DNA from: Rickettsiales bacterium
GTDB taxonomy: Bacteria; Pseudomonadota; Alphaproteobacteria; Methylaequorales; Methylaequoraceae
DNA length: 7,122 nt
Assembly (NCBI GenBank): GCA_002711625.1
Contig: PARR01000031.1
Coordinates: 8,786-15,907 of the forward strand
Reading direction: 5' to 3'
The translations under genes were made by a program, and so were the position numbers. Shown piece after piece: positions 1 to 6,262 of this stretch. The notes below the pieces were generated by a model. The model was not told the DNA's origin. It ran no database searches and saw only the letters and a program-made list of their open reading frames with translations. Each line of letters opens with the position of its first letter. The stretch's first letter is position 1.

Positions 1-536
1 AACATAAACCTCATTTCTTCGTGAATTTGTTTTTTTGTACCTTTAATTTTTTTTATGATTTTTTTTAAATCTAATATTGATTTATTAACTGCCAAATCAA
101 ATCTTAAAATTTCTTTTTTTACTTCAGACAAAGCTATGTTATATTTGGAATGACTATACGTTGAAGAATGTTTTATCTCAATTGGGGCAATGGCAAAACC
201 ATGAGAAACTCCTATACCTTTATGCCTCATTTCTTTATTGACGTTCTCAGGTAATGGCTTTTCTTCACCAAAGTTATTTTTTATAAGATTAATAAGTTTA
301 ATTAAGTCAATATCGGCGTTTTTTCCTATACATTGGATTGAAATCTCAGTACCTTTAGAGGCTGCCAATGTCATAAGACCAAGAATTGAACAACCATTTA
401 CTGAAGTTTTACCTTTTTTAACAACAAAACTTGATGAACATTTTGAGGTTAAATTTACAAATTTTGCTGCCGCCCTAGCATGTAAGCCTAACTTGTTTGT
501 TATTAAAATTTTTTTCTCAACCTTTTTCAAACTCAT
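1..536 (-). CDS. HPr-Enzyme I fusion of the PTS, partial at the left edge
   Basis: One uninterrupted frame of 178 codons that leaves the window without a stop. Residues 1-91 are a full HPr: the phosphorylation motif GLHARAAA gives His19, and VNGCSILGLMTLA gives Ser50, the site used by HPr kinase. A short charged linker (about 92-105, EKPLPENVNKEM) leads into KGIGVSHGFAIAP (106-118), the typical start of Enzyme I, followed by the helical, lysine-rich EI N-terminal segment. EI transfers phosphate from PEP to HPr, which passes it to EIIA. The EI catalytic His and the PEP-binding domain lie beyond the window. The start ATG (534-536) overlaps the EIIA stop as ATGA and has GGAG (547-550) ten bases upstream. 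A separate EI start at Met103 (228-230) is possible, but it has no clear ribosome site and no stop precedes it. There is no GAF domain, unlike EI-Ntr. HPr and EI identity is very secure; that they are covalently joined follows directly from the sequence. Confidence 0.9.
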   Translation of the reverse strand, partial: MSLKKVEKKILITNKLGLHARAAAKFVNLTSKCSSSFVVKKGKTSVNGCSILGLMTLAASKGTEISIQCIGKNADIDLIKLINLIKNNFGEEKPLPENVNKEMRHKGIGVSHGFAIAPIEIKHSSTYSHSKYNIALSEVKKEILRFDLAVNKSILDLKKIIKKIKGTKKQIHEEMRFM

Positions 537-940
537 TTTTTGCTTTCTCCAAAAAAAGCTGATGCAACATTTATATACTTTCTTCCAGATTCTTGTGAAA
601 TTTTAACAAGCTCTTTCAATTCACAATCTTTTCTCAATGATGCCATCTTGATAAGTAATGGTAAATTTACACCTGCTATAACCTCTATGTATTTATCCTC
701 CATCAGAGATATAGCTAGGTTAGAAGGTGTGCCGCCAAACATATCTGTGAGTATTACAACACCTTTTCCAGAATTTACTCTTTTGGTAGCATTTAAAATT
801 TCTTTTCTCCGTTTCTCAACATTATCACCGGGGAAAATTGATATTGCTTCGATATTTTCTTGTTTTCCAACAATATGTTCAAGTGCTACAAGTAGCTCTT
901 TCGAAATTCTTTCATGACTTACAATTACTATACCAATCAT
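533..940 (-). CDS. manX: PTS EIIA component, mannose family
   Basis: A 135-residue cytoplasmic single-domain EIIA of the mannose (EIIA-Man) family. The phosphoacceptor is His9 in IVIVSHE. The active-site Asp66 lies in LTDMFGGTPSN (64-74), and GVNLP (90-94) is the usual conserved turn. The domain normally accepts phosphate from HPr. No EIIB, EIIC or EIID is seen in the window, so, as in other alphaproteobacteria with this gene next to hprK, it is probably a regulatory endpoint rather than part of a sugar permease. It overlaps rapZ upstream (ATGA, 937-940) and HPr-EI downstream (ATGA, 533-536), so translation is probably coupled. Its GGTPSN and GVNLP motifs fit EIIA-Man better than the related DhaM domain. 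Family assignment is secure; the physiological target is unknown. Confidence 0.93.
   Translation of the reverse strand: MIGIVIVSHERISKELLVALEHIVGKQENIEAISIFPGDNVEKRRKEILNATKRVNSGKGVVILTDMFGGTPSNLAISLMEDKYIEVIAGVNLPLLIKMASLRKDCELKELVKISQESGRKYINVASAFFGESKK
547..550 (-). promoter_or_regulatory. Shine-Dalgarno site for the HPr-EI start
   Basis: Minus-strand GGAG (read GGAGAAAG) lies ten bases before the ATG at 534-536, inside the last codons of the EIIA gene. It supports that ATG as the true HPr start and suggests HPr-EI can be loaded by ribosomes on its own as well as by coupling through the ATGA overlap. Confidence 0.55.
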
Positions 941-1797
941 TTTTTTAAATCTCGGTGCTCTATTGAAACATCAAATTGTTTTTGTGTATTCAAGAATTTA
1001 TAAAAATATTCTGAAGAAACAACAGATCGATGAATGCCTCCAGTACACCCAAAGGCAATTGTAACAAAAGCTTTTCCTTCGTTACTAAAACCTAATAATA
1101 GCTTTAAAATTGATATTTCTAAATTTTTTGAAAATAATTTAAATAATTTTTGTTTTTTTACAAAGTTAATCACTTTTTTGTTTTTTCCATTTAGATATTT
1201 GAGATTTTTATCATAAAACGGATTTTTTATAAACCTCATATCGAAAACGAAATCTGCCTCTCTTGGGAGTCCATATTTAAACCCAAAAGAAATAATTCTT
1301 ATTCTAACATTAAGTTTTGTATTGATGTTAAAATATCTTTCGATTTTTTGTTTTAGTAGAGCCAAAGACAAACTCGATGTATTGATATAGTAATCGGATA
1401 TTTTTTTTAATGGCTCTAACCGTGTCCTTTCCTCTTGTATTATGTGTTGCATTGGTAAGTCAAGTTTGAGAGGATGTGGTCGTCTGCTTTCTTTAAATCT
1501 ATTTAATATAATGTCATCCTCACAATCTAAAAACAAAGTGTTCAATTCGAGTTTGTCTTTTCTTGATTTTATTAAAGAACAAATTTTTTTAGAATCAAAA
1601 TCTCGACTTCGAACATCAACTCCTAGAGCAAGATTTTTGTTAATCTTTGTTTCAAGAATTTTGGAAAGTAAAAAAAAAGGTAAATTATCTACAGCTTCAA
1701 AACCTAAATCCTCTAAATTTTTTAATGCAGAGGATCTTCCAGCACCAGACAAACCAGTAATAATAATTATTTTATTATATGATTTTTTTAAATTCAT
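937..1797 (-). CDS. rapZ: RapZ family nucleotide-binding protein
   Basis: 286 residues, the usual length for RapZ (old name YvcJ/YhbJ). The N-terminal P-loop domain has GLSGAGRS (15-22), GVDVRSR (59-65), a Walker B-like LFLDCED (88-94) and RRPHPL (105-110). The C-terminal domain has FGFKYGLPREADFVFDMRF (171-189) and GCTGGIHRSV (250-259), the strongest family marks. The P-loop carries Arg21 in the usual Lys position, which I believe is common in alphaproteobacterial RapZ. In E. coli RapZ binds ATP/GTP and directs decay of the GlmZ small RNA; no GlmZ-like RNA is visible here, so the function in this organism is open. The start lies 23 bp inside the end of hprK, and the stop overlaps the EIIA start as ATGA. 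No clear Shine-Dalgarno precedes the start, so coupling to hprK is likely. Placement in an hprK-rapZ-EIIA-HPr row is typical of alphaproteobacteria. Confidence 0.95.
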   Translation of the reverse strand: MNLKKSYNKIIIITGLSGAGRSSALKNLEDLGFEAVDNLPFFLLSKILETKINKNLALGVDVRSRDFDSKKICSLIKSRKDKLELNTLFLDCEDDIILNRFKESRRPHPLKLDLPMQHIIQEERTRLEPLKKISDYYINTSSLSLALLKQKIERYFNINTKLNVRIRIISFGFKYGLPREADFVFDMRFIKNPFYDKNLKYLNGKNKKVINFVKKQKLFKLFSKNLEISILKLLLGFSNEGKAFVTIAFGCTGGIHRSVVSSEYFYKFLNTQKQFDVSIEHRDLKK

Positions 1798-2200
1798 TTA
1801 ATTTGACTTTTATTTTTATTACCGCCGAAGGATGATTTCCATGTAGACCAAATATGGGAACTTTTATACCTTTTATTGTTTTAAATCTTTCATTTGGCAT
1901 TCTTTCAAGATTATTCATGTTCAGAATAACTATCGACAATAATCTAACATTTTCAACATAAGGCACATTTATTATACCAATCTCTCTGACTTCAAGGAGC
2001 CCTCTCGTTTTTTTGGGAGCAAATAGTTTTAATTCGTTGCCTATTTTTTTGCATATGGTGATATCATCGGATATCAAGGTTGCACCACTATCTATTAAAC
2101 GCAAAGCTAAATCAGATTTACCAATCCCAGAGGGTCCTGCTATCATCAAACCAGCATCTTCTAAAACAACTGAAGTCGCATGGTATTCAATAACATTCAT
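1775..2200 (-). CDS. hprK: HPr kinase/phosphorylase, short alphaproteobacterial form
   Basis: 141 residues, about half the length of the Firmicutes enzyme because only the C-terminal kinase domain is present, as is usual in alphaproteobacteria. Walker A is GPSGIGKS (22-29); the catalytic acidic pair is Asp45-Asp46 in LISDD; the HprK signature region is RGLLEVREIGIINV (66-79); GLHGNHPSA near residues 118-126 is also a mark of the short form. It phosphorylates a seryl residue of HPr and can reverse the reaction; the likely target is Ser50 of the HPr domain encoded three genes downstream. It starts three bases after the stop of the copper chaperone gene with no Shine-Dalgarno of its own, so translation is probably coupled. 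In many relatives a two-component sensor kinase precedes hprK; here it is a copper chaperone. Confidence 0.95.
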   Translation of the reverse strand: MNVIEYHATSVVLEDAGLMIAGPSGIGKSDLALRLIDSGATLISDDITICKKIGNELKLFAPKKTRGLLEVREIGIINVPYVENVRLLSIVILNMNNLERMPNERFKTIKGIKVPIFGLHGNHPSAVIKIKVKLNEFKKII

Positions 2201-2203
2201 ACT

Positions 2204-2668
2204 TTAATTAATATATTTTTCTTTTAATGCACTATCTACTACAAATACTTCAGCTTGCAAAATAGTGTCTTTATTTACCTGAAATGAAATGAAAAATTTA
2301 TCTCCCTCATCTAATTTTTTTTTAAGTCCAAATAACATAATGTGTTTACCCCCTGGTTGTAAAAAAATTTGTTCTCTTGGACCGATTTTTAATTTTTCAA
2401 TTAATTTCATCTTAACTATATCGTTATCGATTTGAATATCGTGGATTTCTGCTTTGTCTGCAATATCAGTATTCACAGATTGGATTTCATAATTTTTATC
2501 AGAATTATTAAAAAATGAAATATAAACTGCCGTGGCTGACTGCTGACCGGAAGTTTCAAAAGAATAACCTCCATGGGCAACTAAATTCTTTGGCTGAGAG
2601 CTTGCATGTTTATTTAAACCGATTATATAAATTGATATAAAAAGAATTATAAATAAATGACGAATCAT
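2204..2668 (-). CDS. PCuAC family periplasmic copper chaperone
   Basis: 154 residues from the chosen start. The N-terminus (MIRHLF plus a hydrophobic stretch, ending near HASSQ) is a signal peptide, so the protein is exported. The body is the PCuAC beta-barrel fold. Copper ligands fit H-x10-M-x21-H-x-M: His76, Met87, His109 and Met111 in this numbering, the last two in PGGKHIMLFGL. The extra Met that often follows the first His is Asp here. Such proteins deliver Cu(I), in well-studied cases to the CuA or CuB site of cytochrome oxidase. An upstream ATG at 2692 would add eight residues before the signal peptide. I reject it because it overlaps the -10 box, while the 2668 start has GGAG seven bases upstream. 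It is the first gene of the operon that continues into hprK, an unusual partner. Confidence 0.88.
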   Translation of the reverse strand: MIRHLFIILFISIYIIGLNKHASSQPKNLVAHGGYSFETSGQQSATAVYISFFNNSDKNYEIQSVNTDIADKAEIHDIQIDNDIVKMKLIEKLKIGPREQIFLQPGGKHIMLFGLKKKLDEGDKFFISFQVNKDTILQAEVFVVDSALKEKYIN

Positions 2669-2674
2669 AATTTT

Positions 2675-2679
2675 ACTCC
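2675..2679 (-). promoter_or_regulatory. Shine-Dalgarno site deciding the PCuAC start
   Basis: Minus-strand GGAGT, with GGAG ending seven bases before the ATG at 2666-2668. This is the best ribosome site in the window. It favours the shorter PCuAC protein, which then begins directly with its signal peptide. Confidence 0.65.
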
Positions 2680-2690
2680 AGTTACAGCTC

Positions 2691-2721
2691 ATTATAACAA
2701 TGGATATTAATTTTGCATCAA
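2691..2721 (-). promoter_or_regulatory. Extended -10 promoter of the PCuAC-hprK-PTS operon
   Basis: On the minus strand the perfect hexamer TATAAT (2691-2696) is preceded by TGT (2697-2699), giving an extended -10. A weak -35, TTGATG (2716-2721), lies 19 bases upstream of it; extended -10 promoters tolerate a poor -35. Transcription would start near 2684, leaving a leader of about 16 bases with the GGAG site in it. The promoter core touches the hugZ start codon, and the -35 lies inside hugZ codons 6-8. Inferred from sequence only. Confidence 0.5.
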
Positions 2722-3494
2722 GACAATTAATAAGGTCTTGTATCAGAGGACATCTTTCAACAGAATTTGATCCTAATAACTTCAGTATAAAGAACCTGAC
2801 ATCAAATAAAGTATTCCCATACTCTTCGTTTTCTTTAATGGCATATGACTATGACCTATCACCAATTCTTCTTTTATCTGACCTGTCAGAGCACACCAGA
2901 AATCTTAAATTTAAAAAATTATGTTCTTTAATGTTATGTGAAGAACAAAAAATGTACTCTTTTTTTCCAAAATTCAAATATAAGTCAGGTCTTGGTTTTG
3001 AATATGAGGATCCAATGTCACGCCCCAGAATTACTCTAATTGGTGAGTTGAAAGTTACAAAAAATGATGTTCACAAAAGAAGGTTCTTGACGAGGCACCC
3101 AAATTCTCGATTCTACTCAAACTTTTCAGATATGAATTTTTATAAAATGGATATTAAAAGTGCTCATCTTATTGGTGGATTTGCTCATGTTAAATGGTTT
3201 AAAAAAAAAGAAATCATTTGTCCGAACTATCTTAATTTTGAGGATTCAGAAGTTAGCATAATTAAACACATGAATCTGGAACACCAAGAATCTATAGCTT
3301 TATATCTTGAAAAACTTACACCAAATTTTTCCGGTTCATCTAAAGGTTGGAAAATCATTGGCATCGATCCTGACGGTTTTGATTTAAGAAAAAGAGATAA
3401 ACTTATTAGATTTTATTTTGAAAAATCAATTAATGACGCAAAAAAATTGCGTGGAATATTTGTGCATTTGCACAAACTGTCATTGAAATCTTAA
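2700..3494 (+). CDS. HugZ-like haem utilisation protein (split barrel plus DUF2470)
   Basis: 264 residues, cytoplasmic. The N-terminal part is a pyridoxamine-phosphate-oxidase-like split barrel: the opening SCIRGHLST, then LLLSDLSEHTRNL (57-69), DPMSRPRITLIGEL (104-117), RFLTRHPNSRFYSNFSDMNF (128-147) and HLIGGFAHVKWF (156-167). The C-terminal DUF2470 domain has IIKHMNLEHQESI (187-199) and IDPDGFDLR (222-230). HugZ proteins bind haem and some cleave it to release iron; here the function is inferred from family only. A stretch of about 18 residues (near 83-102) between the first half-barrel and DPMSRPR looks longer than usual. His256 and His258 near the C-terminus are candidates for a haem ligand, by analogy with H. 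pylori HugZ. The ATG fits the family N-terminus but has no Shine-Dalgarno. The gene diverges from the PCuAC operon and shares its stop region with convergent polA. Confidence 0.85.
   Translation: MDINFASRQLIRSCIRGHLSTEFDPNNFSIKNLTSNKVFPYSSFSLMAYDYDLSPILLLSDLSEHTRNLKFKKLCSLMLCEEQKMYSFFPKFKYKSGLGFEYEDPMSRPRITLIGELKVTKNDVHKRRFLTRHPNSRFYSNFSDMNFYKMDIKSAHLIGGFAHVKWFKKKEIICPNYLNFEDSEVSIIKHMNLEHQESIALYLEKLTPNFSGSSKGWKIIGIDPDGFDLRKRDKLIRFYFEKSINDAKKLRGIFVHLHKLSLKS
3436..3476. terminator. Tandem hairpins at the hugZ/polA convergence, possible terminator
   Basis: Two perfect inverted repeats lie six bases apart in the last codons of hugZ. ACGCAA/TTGCGT (3436-3441 and 3447-3452) has a five-base A loop. 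TTTGTGC/GCACAAA (3459-3465 and 3470-3476) has a four-base loop. For polA transcripts the second is the first hairpin, 15 bases past the stop. No strict U-tract follows either hairpin on either strand, so termination is only a suggestion. No other terminator candidate was seen for either gene at this junction. Confidence 0.35.
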
Positions 3495-6262
3495 TGGGCA
3501 TCGTCCCAATTCTCTCCAATTCCAAATTCAGCTTTTAAAGGAACGTCTGTTTTAATGTAGGGTTCATGACATGTTGTCATTATTTTAGGAATTTCATTTT
3601 TTATTATATCAACTTCACAATTCGGAACTTCAAAAATGAGCTCATCATGAACTTGCAACAAAATTTTTGATTTGAGTTTATTTTCTTTTACAAAATTTAA
3701 AACCTTTGGCATTGCTAGTTTTATTAAATCTGCTGACCCACCTTGAATGGGTGCATTTATTGCAGATCTCTCAGCAAAATTTCTCCTCAGAGCTAACTTA
3801 TCATTAATAAAAGGAATAAATATTCGCCGTCCAAATGGGGTGCTAACGAACCCATTAATTTTACAGTTTTGAATAGTGCTTTCCATGTAATCTTTAATAC
3901 CTGGATACCTTTTAAAATAATTAACAATAAATTCTTTAGCTTCAGAGTTTGAAATATCCAATTGAACTGCAAGACCATAAGGTGATATTCCATAAATAAT
4001 ACCAAAATTTATGATCTTAGCTCTCCTTCTTAATTCTGTTGAAACTTCTTCTTCAGTTACCTGAAAGACCTCTTTAGCTGTTACTGTATGAATGTCTTCT
4101 TCCTTAACGAATGCATTTATCAATGCGTCAATTTTTGCTACATGTGCAAGAATTCTTAACTCTATCTGAGAATAGTCAATCGAGACTATTTTTGAGTCAT
4201 TATCTGATATAAATGCCTTTCTTATTTGTCTTCCAGCATTAGACTTGATAGGAATATTTTGAAGATTAGGATCATTTGAAGAAAGCCGTCCTGTTAAAGT
4301 ACTAGCCATACCAAATGAAGTATGGATTCTTCCAGTCTTGTTACTCTGTCTAGCTAAAAGACCTTCACAGTATGTATTCTTCAATTTTGAGAATTGTCTC
4401 CATTCAAGGATTTTTTCCGCAATCAAGAATTTTTCAGATTTTAATTTTTCTAATATCTTAACATCGGTTTGGTAGTTTCCACTTTTTCCTTTTTTTGAAT
4501 GAGGCAAATTTAATTTTGAAAAAAGAACTTCACCCAATTGCTTAGGAGAACCAACATTAAATTTTTCACCTGCTTCTTTATGAATTTCATTTTCTAAAAC
4601 CTTCATTTGACCTGAAAACTTTTGAGATAATTTTAACAGCTCTATGTTATCAATTCTGCAACCATTAAATTCCATTTCACATATAGTTTTAATTAATGGT
4701 CTCTCAAAATAGAAATAAAAATCATAAAGTTTATTTTCTATTAATTTAATTCTTAATATTTCCCATAATCTAAATGTCAAATCTGCATCTTCGGCCGCGT
4801 AGGTTAGAGCAGAATCGATATCAACTTGGTCGAAAGTTAGTTTTTTTTTATTTACTGTTGTGATGTCTTCAAACTTAAGTGGCTCATGTAATAAAAAATC
4901 TTTTGAAAGTTCATTCAAACTATGGCCCCTTTCACCTGTTCTTAGTACATAAGACATAAGCATTGTGTCATCAAAGTTATTAACCTCTAAACCTATTTTT
5001 TTTAAAATTAAAATATCAAATTTAATATTCTGTCCTATTTTTAGAATTGTGCTATCCTTTAAAATAGGTTCCATAATCAAAACGAAATCTTTGATATTAA
5101 TTTGATTGCCCTGACTGTGACTAATGGGGATATAACAAGACTTACTATCCTCAAATGACATTGAAAATCCAACAATACTTGAATCTATTACATGTAATGA
5201 ATTTGTTTCACAATCAATAGAAAACGAACCCTTTTCCCTGGCAATTTTCACCCAATTAGACAAATTATCTTTGTCACTAATGAGAACATAGTTATCTCTG
5301 TCAATTTTTTTTCTTAAAGGTATGTAGAGTCCATTTTTTTTCTTTTCATTTACATCATCCGACTTAATTATAGATTTTAAACCATACCTGGAAATAACAG
5401 TTGTTTTGATTCTGTTAAATTCCATAGATTCACAAAATTTAATCAGCTTTTCTACATTAAGTGGTTGAAATTTTAATTCATCTATTGACTTGGGTAAATT
5501 TATATCTTCTCTCAAAGTTACTAATTTTTTTGAAATTATTGCCATTTCCCTATTCTGAATTATAGAATCTCGCCTTTTTTCTTGTTTGATTTTTTCTGCA
5601 TTTTCCAACAATTTTTCTAAGGATTGATATTCATTTATTAATTGCGCAGCTATTTTTGGTCCTATACCAGGAATTCCAGGGACATTGTCAGACGAGTCTC
5701 CAGCTAAAGCTTGAACGTCAATCACCTTATTTGGCAAAACCCCAAATTTTTCGAGAACAGTTTTTTCAGTTACTTGACTTTTTTTCATTGGATCTATCAT
5801 AGTAACATTGGGCCTAATAAGCTGCATCAAGTCTTTATCTGCAGAAATTATTGTCACTTTTTTCTTTTGACTAATAGCTTGGACGCAATATGATGCAATT
5901 AAGTCATCAGCTTCATAACCTTGCAATTCTATTGATTGAAGATTGAATGATTCAGGCACTTTTTTAATAAGTTGAAATTGAGGAATTAAATCCTCAGGCG
6001 GGTCACTCCTATTGGCTTTGTATTGTGGATAAATTTTATTTCTGAAAGTTTCTCTTGAGGCATCAAAAATAACCGCAATTGAAACAAATCCTCCTTTTTC
6101 TTCTTGAATATCTTCAACAAGTTTCAAAAGCATATTACTGAATCCAAATACTGCATTTACAGGTGTCCCGTCAGATTTGAACATTGGAGGCAAAGCGTAG
6201 TAGGCTCTGAATATATAGCCTGAGCCATCAATGAGGACTAATTCATCTGATACGTTATTCAT
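3491..6262 (-). CDS. polA: DNA polymerase I
   Basis: 923 residues, close to the 928 of E. coli PolA, with all three domains. The 5' nuclease domain (1 to about 290) keeps Asp12, Asp67, the YEADD acids (117-120), Asp142/Asp144 in SADKDL, and GDSSDNVPGIPGIG (188-201). The 3'-5' proofreading domain (about 320-510) keeps Asp350 and Glu352 (SIDCET), Asp416 (QNIKFD), and Tyr488 and Asp492 (TYAAEDAD), so proofreading should be active. The polymerase domain has motif A with Asp696 (SIDYSQIELR), motif B with Arg745, Lys749, Phe753 and Tyr757 (RRRAKIINFGIIYG), and motif C with His872-Asp873-Glu874 (LLQVHDELIFEV). Every key residue sits exactly nine positions before its E. coli counterpart in the polymerase domain. 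It fills Okazaki gaps, removes RNA primers and serves repair. Phe753 implies normal discrimination against dideoxynucleotides. The start overlaps the zinc-finger gene by ATGA; the stop shares TTAA with hugZ. Confidence 0.98.
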   Translation of the reverse strand: MNNVSDELVLIDGSGYIFRAYYALPPMFKSDGTPVNAVFGFSNMLLKLVEDIQEEKGGFVSIAVIFDASRETFRNKIYPQYKANRSDPPEDLIPQFQLIKKVPESFNLQSIELQGYEADDLIASYCVQAISQKKKVTIISADKDLMQLIRPNVTMIDPMKKSQVTEKTVLEKFGVLPNKVIDVQALAGDSSDNVPGIPGIGPKIAAQLINEYQSLEKLLENAEKIKQEKRRDSIIQNREMAIISKKLVTLREDINLPKSIDELKFQPLNVEKLIKFCESMEFNRIKTTVISRYGLKSIIKSDDVNEKKKNGLYIPLRKKIDRDNYVLISDKDNLSNWVKIAREKGSFSIDCETNSLHVIDSSIVGFSMSFEDSKSCYIPISHSQGNQINIKDFVLIMEPILKDSTILKIGQNIKFDILILKKIGLEVNNFDDTMLMSYVLRTGERGHSLNELSKDFLLHEPLKFEDITTVNKKKLTFDQVDIDSALTYAAEDADLTFRLWEILRIKLIENKLYDFYFYFERPLIKTICEMEFNGCRIDNIELLKLSQKFSGQMKVLENEIHKEAGEKFNVGSPKQLGEVLFSKLNLPHSKKGKSGNYQTDVKILEKLKSEKFLIAEKILEWRQFSKLKNTYCEGLLARQSNKTGRIHTSFGMASTLTGRLSSNDPNLQNIPIKSNAGRQIRKAFISDNDSKIVSIDYSQIELRILAHVAKIDALINAFVKEEDIHTVTAKEVFQVTEEEVSTELRRRAKIINFGIIYGISPYGLAVQLDISNSEAKEFIVNYFKRYPGIKDYMESTIQNCKINGFVSTPFGRRIFIPFINDKLALRRNFAERSAINAPIQGGSADLIKLAMPKVLNFVKENKLKSKILLQVHDELIFEVPNCEVDIIKNEIPKIMTTCHEPYIKTDVPLKAEFGIGENWDDAH

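Noticed and set aside
228..230. Separate EI gene starting at Met103
   Set aside because: It has no stop before it, no clear Shine-Dalgarno and is in frame with HPr, so a single fused gene is the simpler reading; internal initiation is not excluded.
238..917. Plus-strand open frames at 238-606 and 540-917
   Set aside because: They are antisense to conserved HPr and EIIA codons, with no family features and serine/phenylalanine-rich translations typical of the complement of AT-rich genes.
1732..1755. Arg in place of Lys in the RapZ P-loop (GLSGAGRS) as a possible inactivation
   Set aside because: As far as I recall this substitution is common in alphaproteobacterial RapZ, and the rest of the protein is intact.
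1442..1801. Plus-strand 119-codon open frame opposite rapZ
   Set aside because: It lies antisense to well-conserved RapZ P-loop coding sequence, has no recognisable domain and is explained as a shadow of that gene.
2013..2207. Plus-strand 64-codon frame opposite hprK
   Set aside because: It mirrors the HprK Walker A region; there is no ribosome site or domain.
3793..4005. Second minus-strand frame within polA (70 codons), and a plus-strand frame at 5711-5893
   Set aside because: Both overlap invariant polymerase or 5' nuclease motifs and have no independent support.
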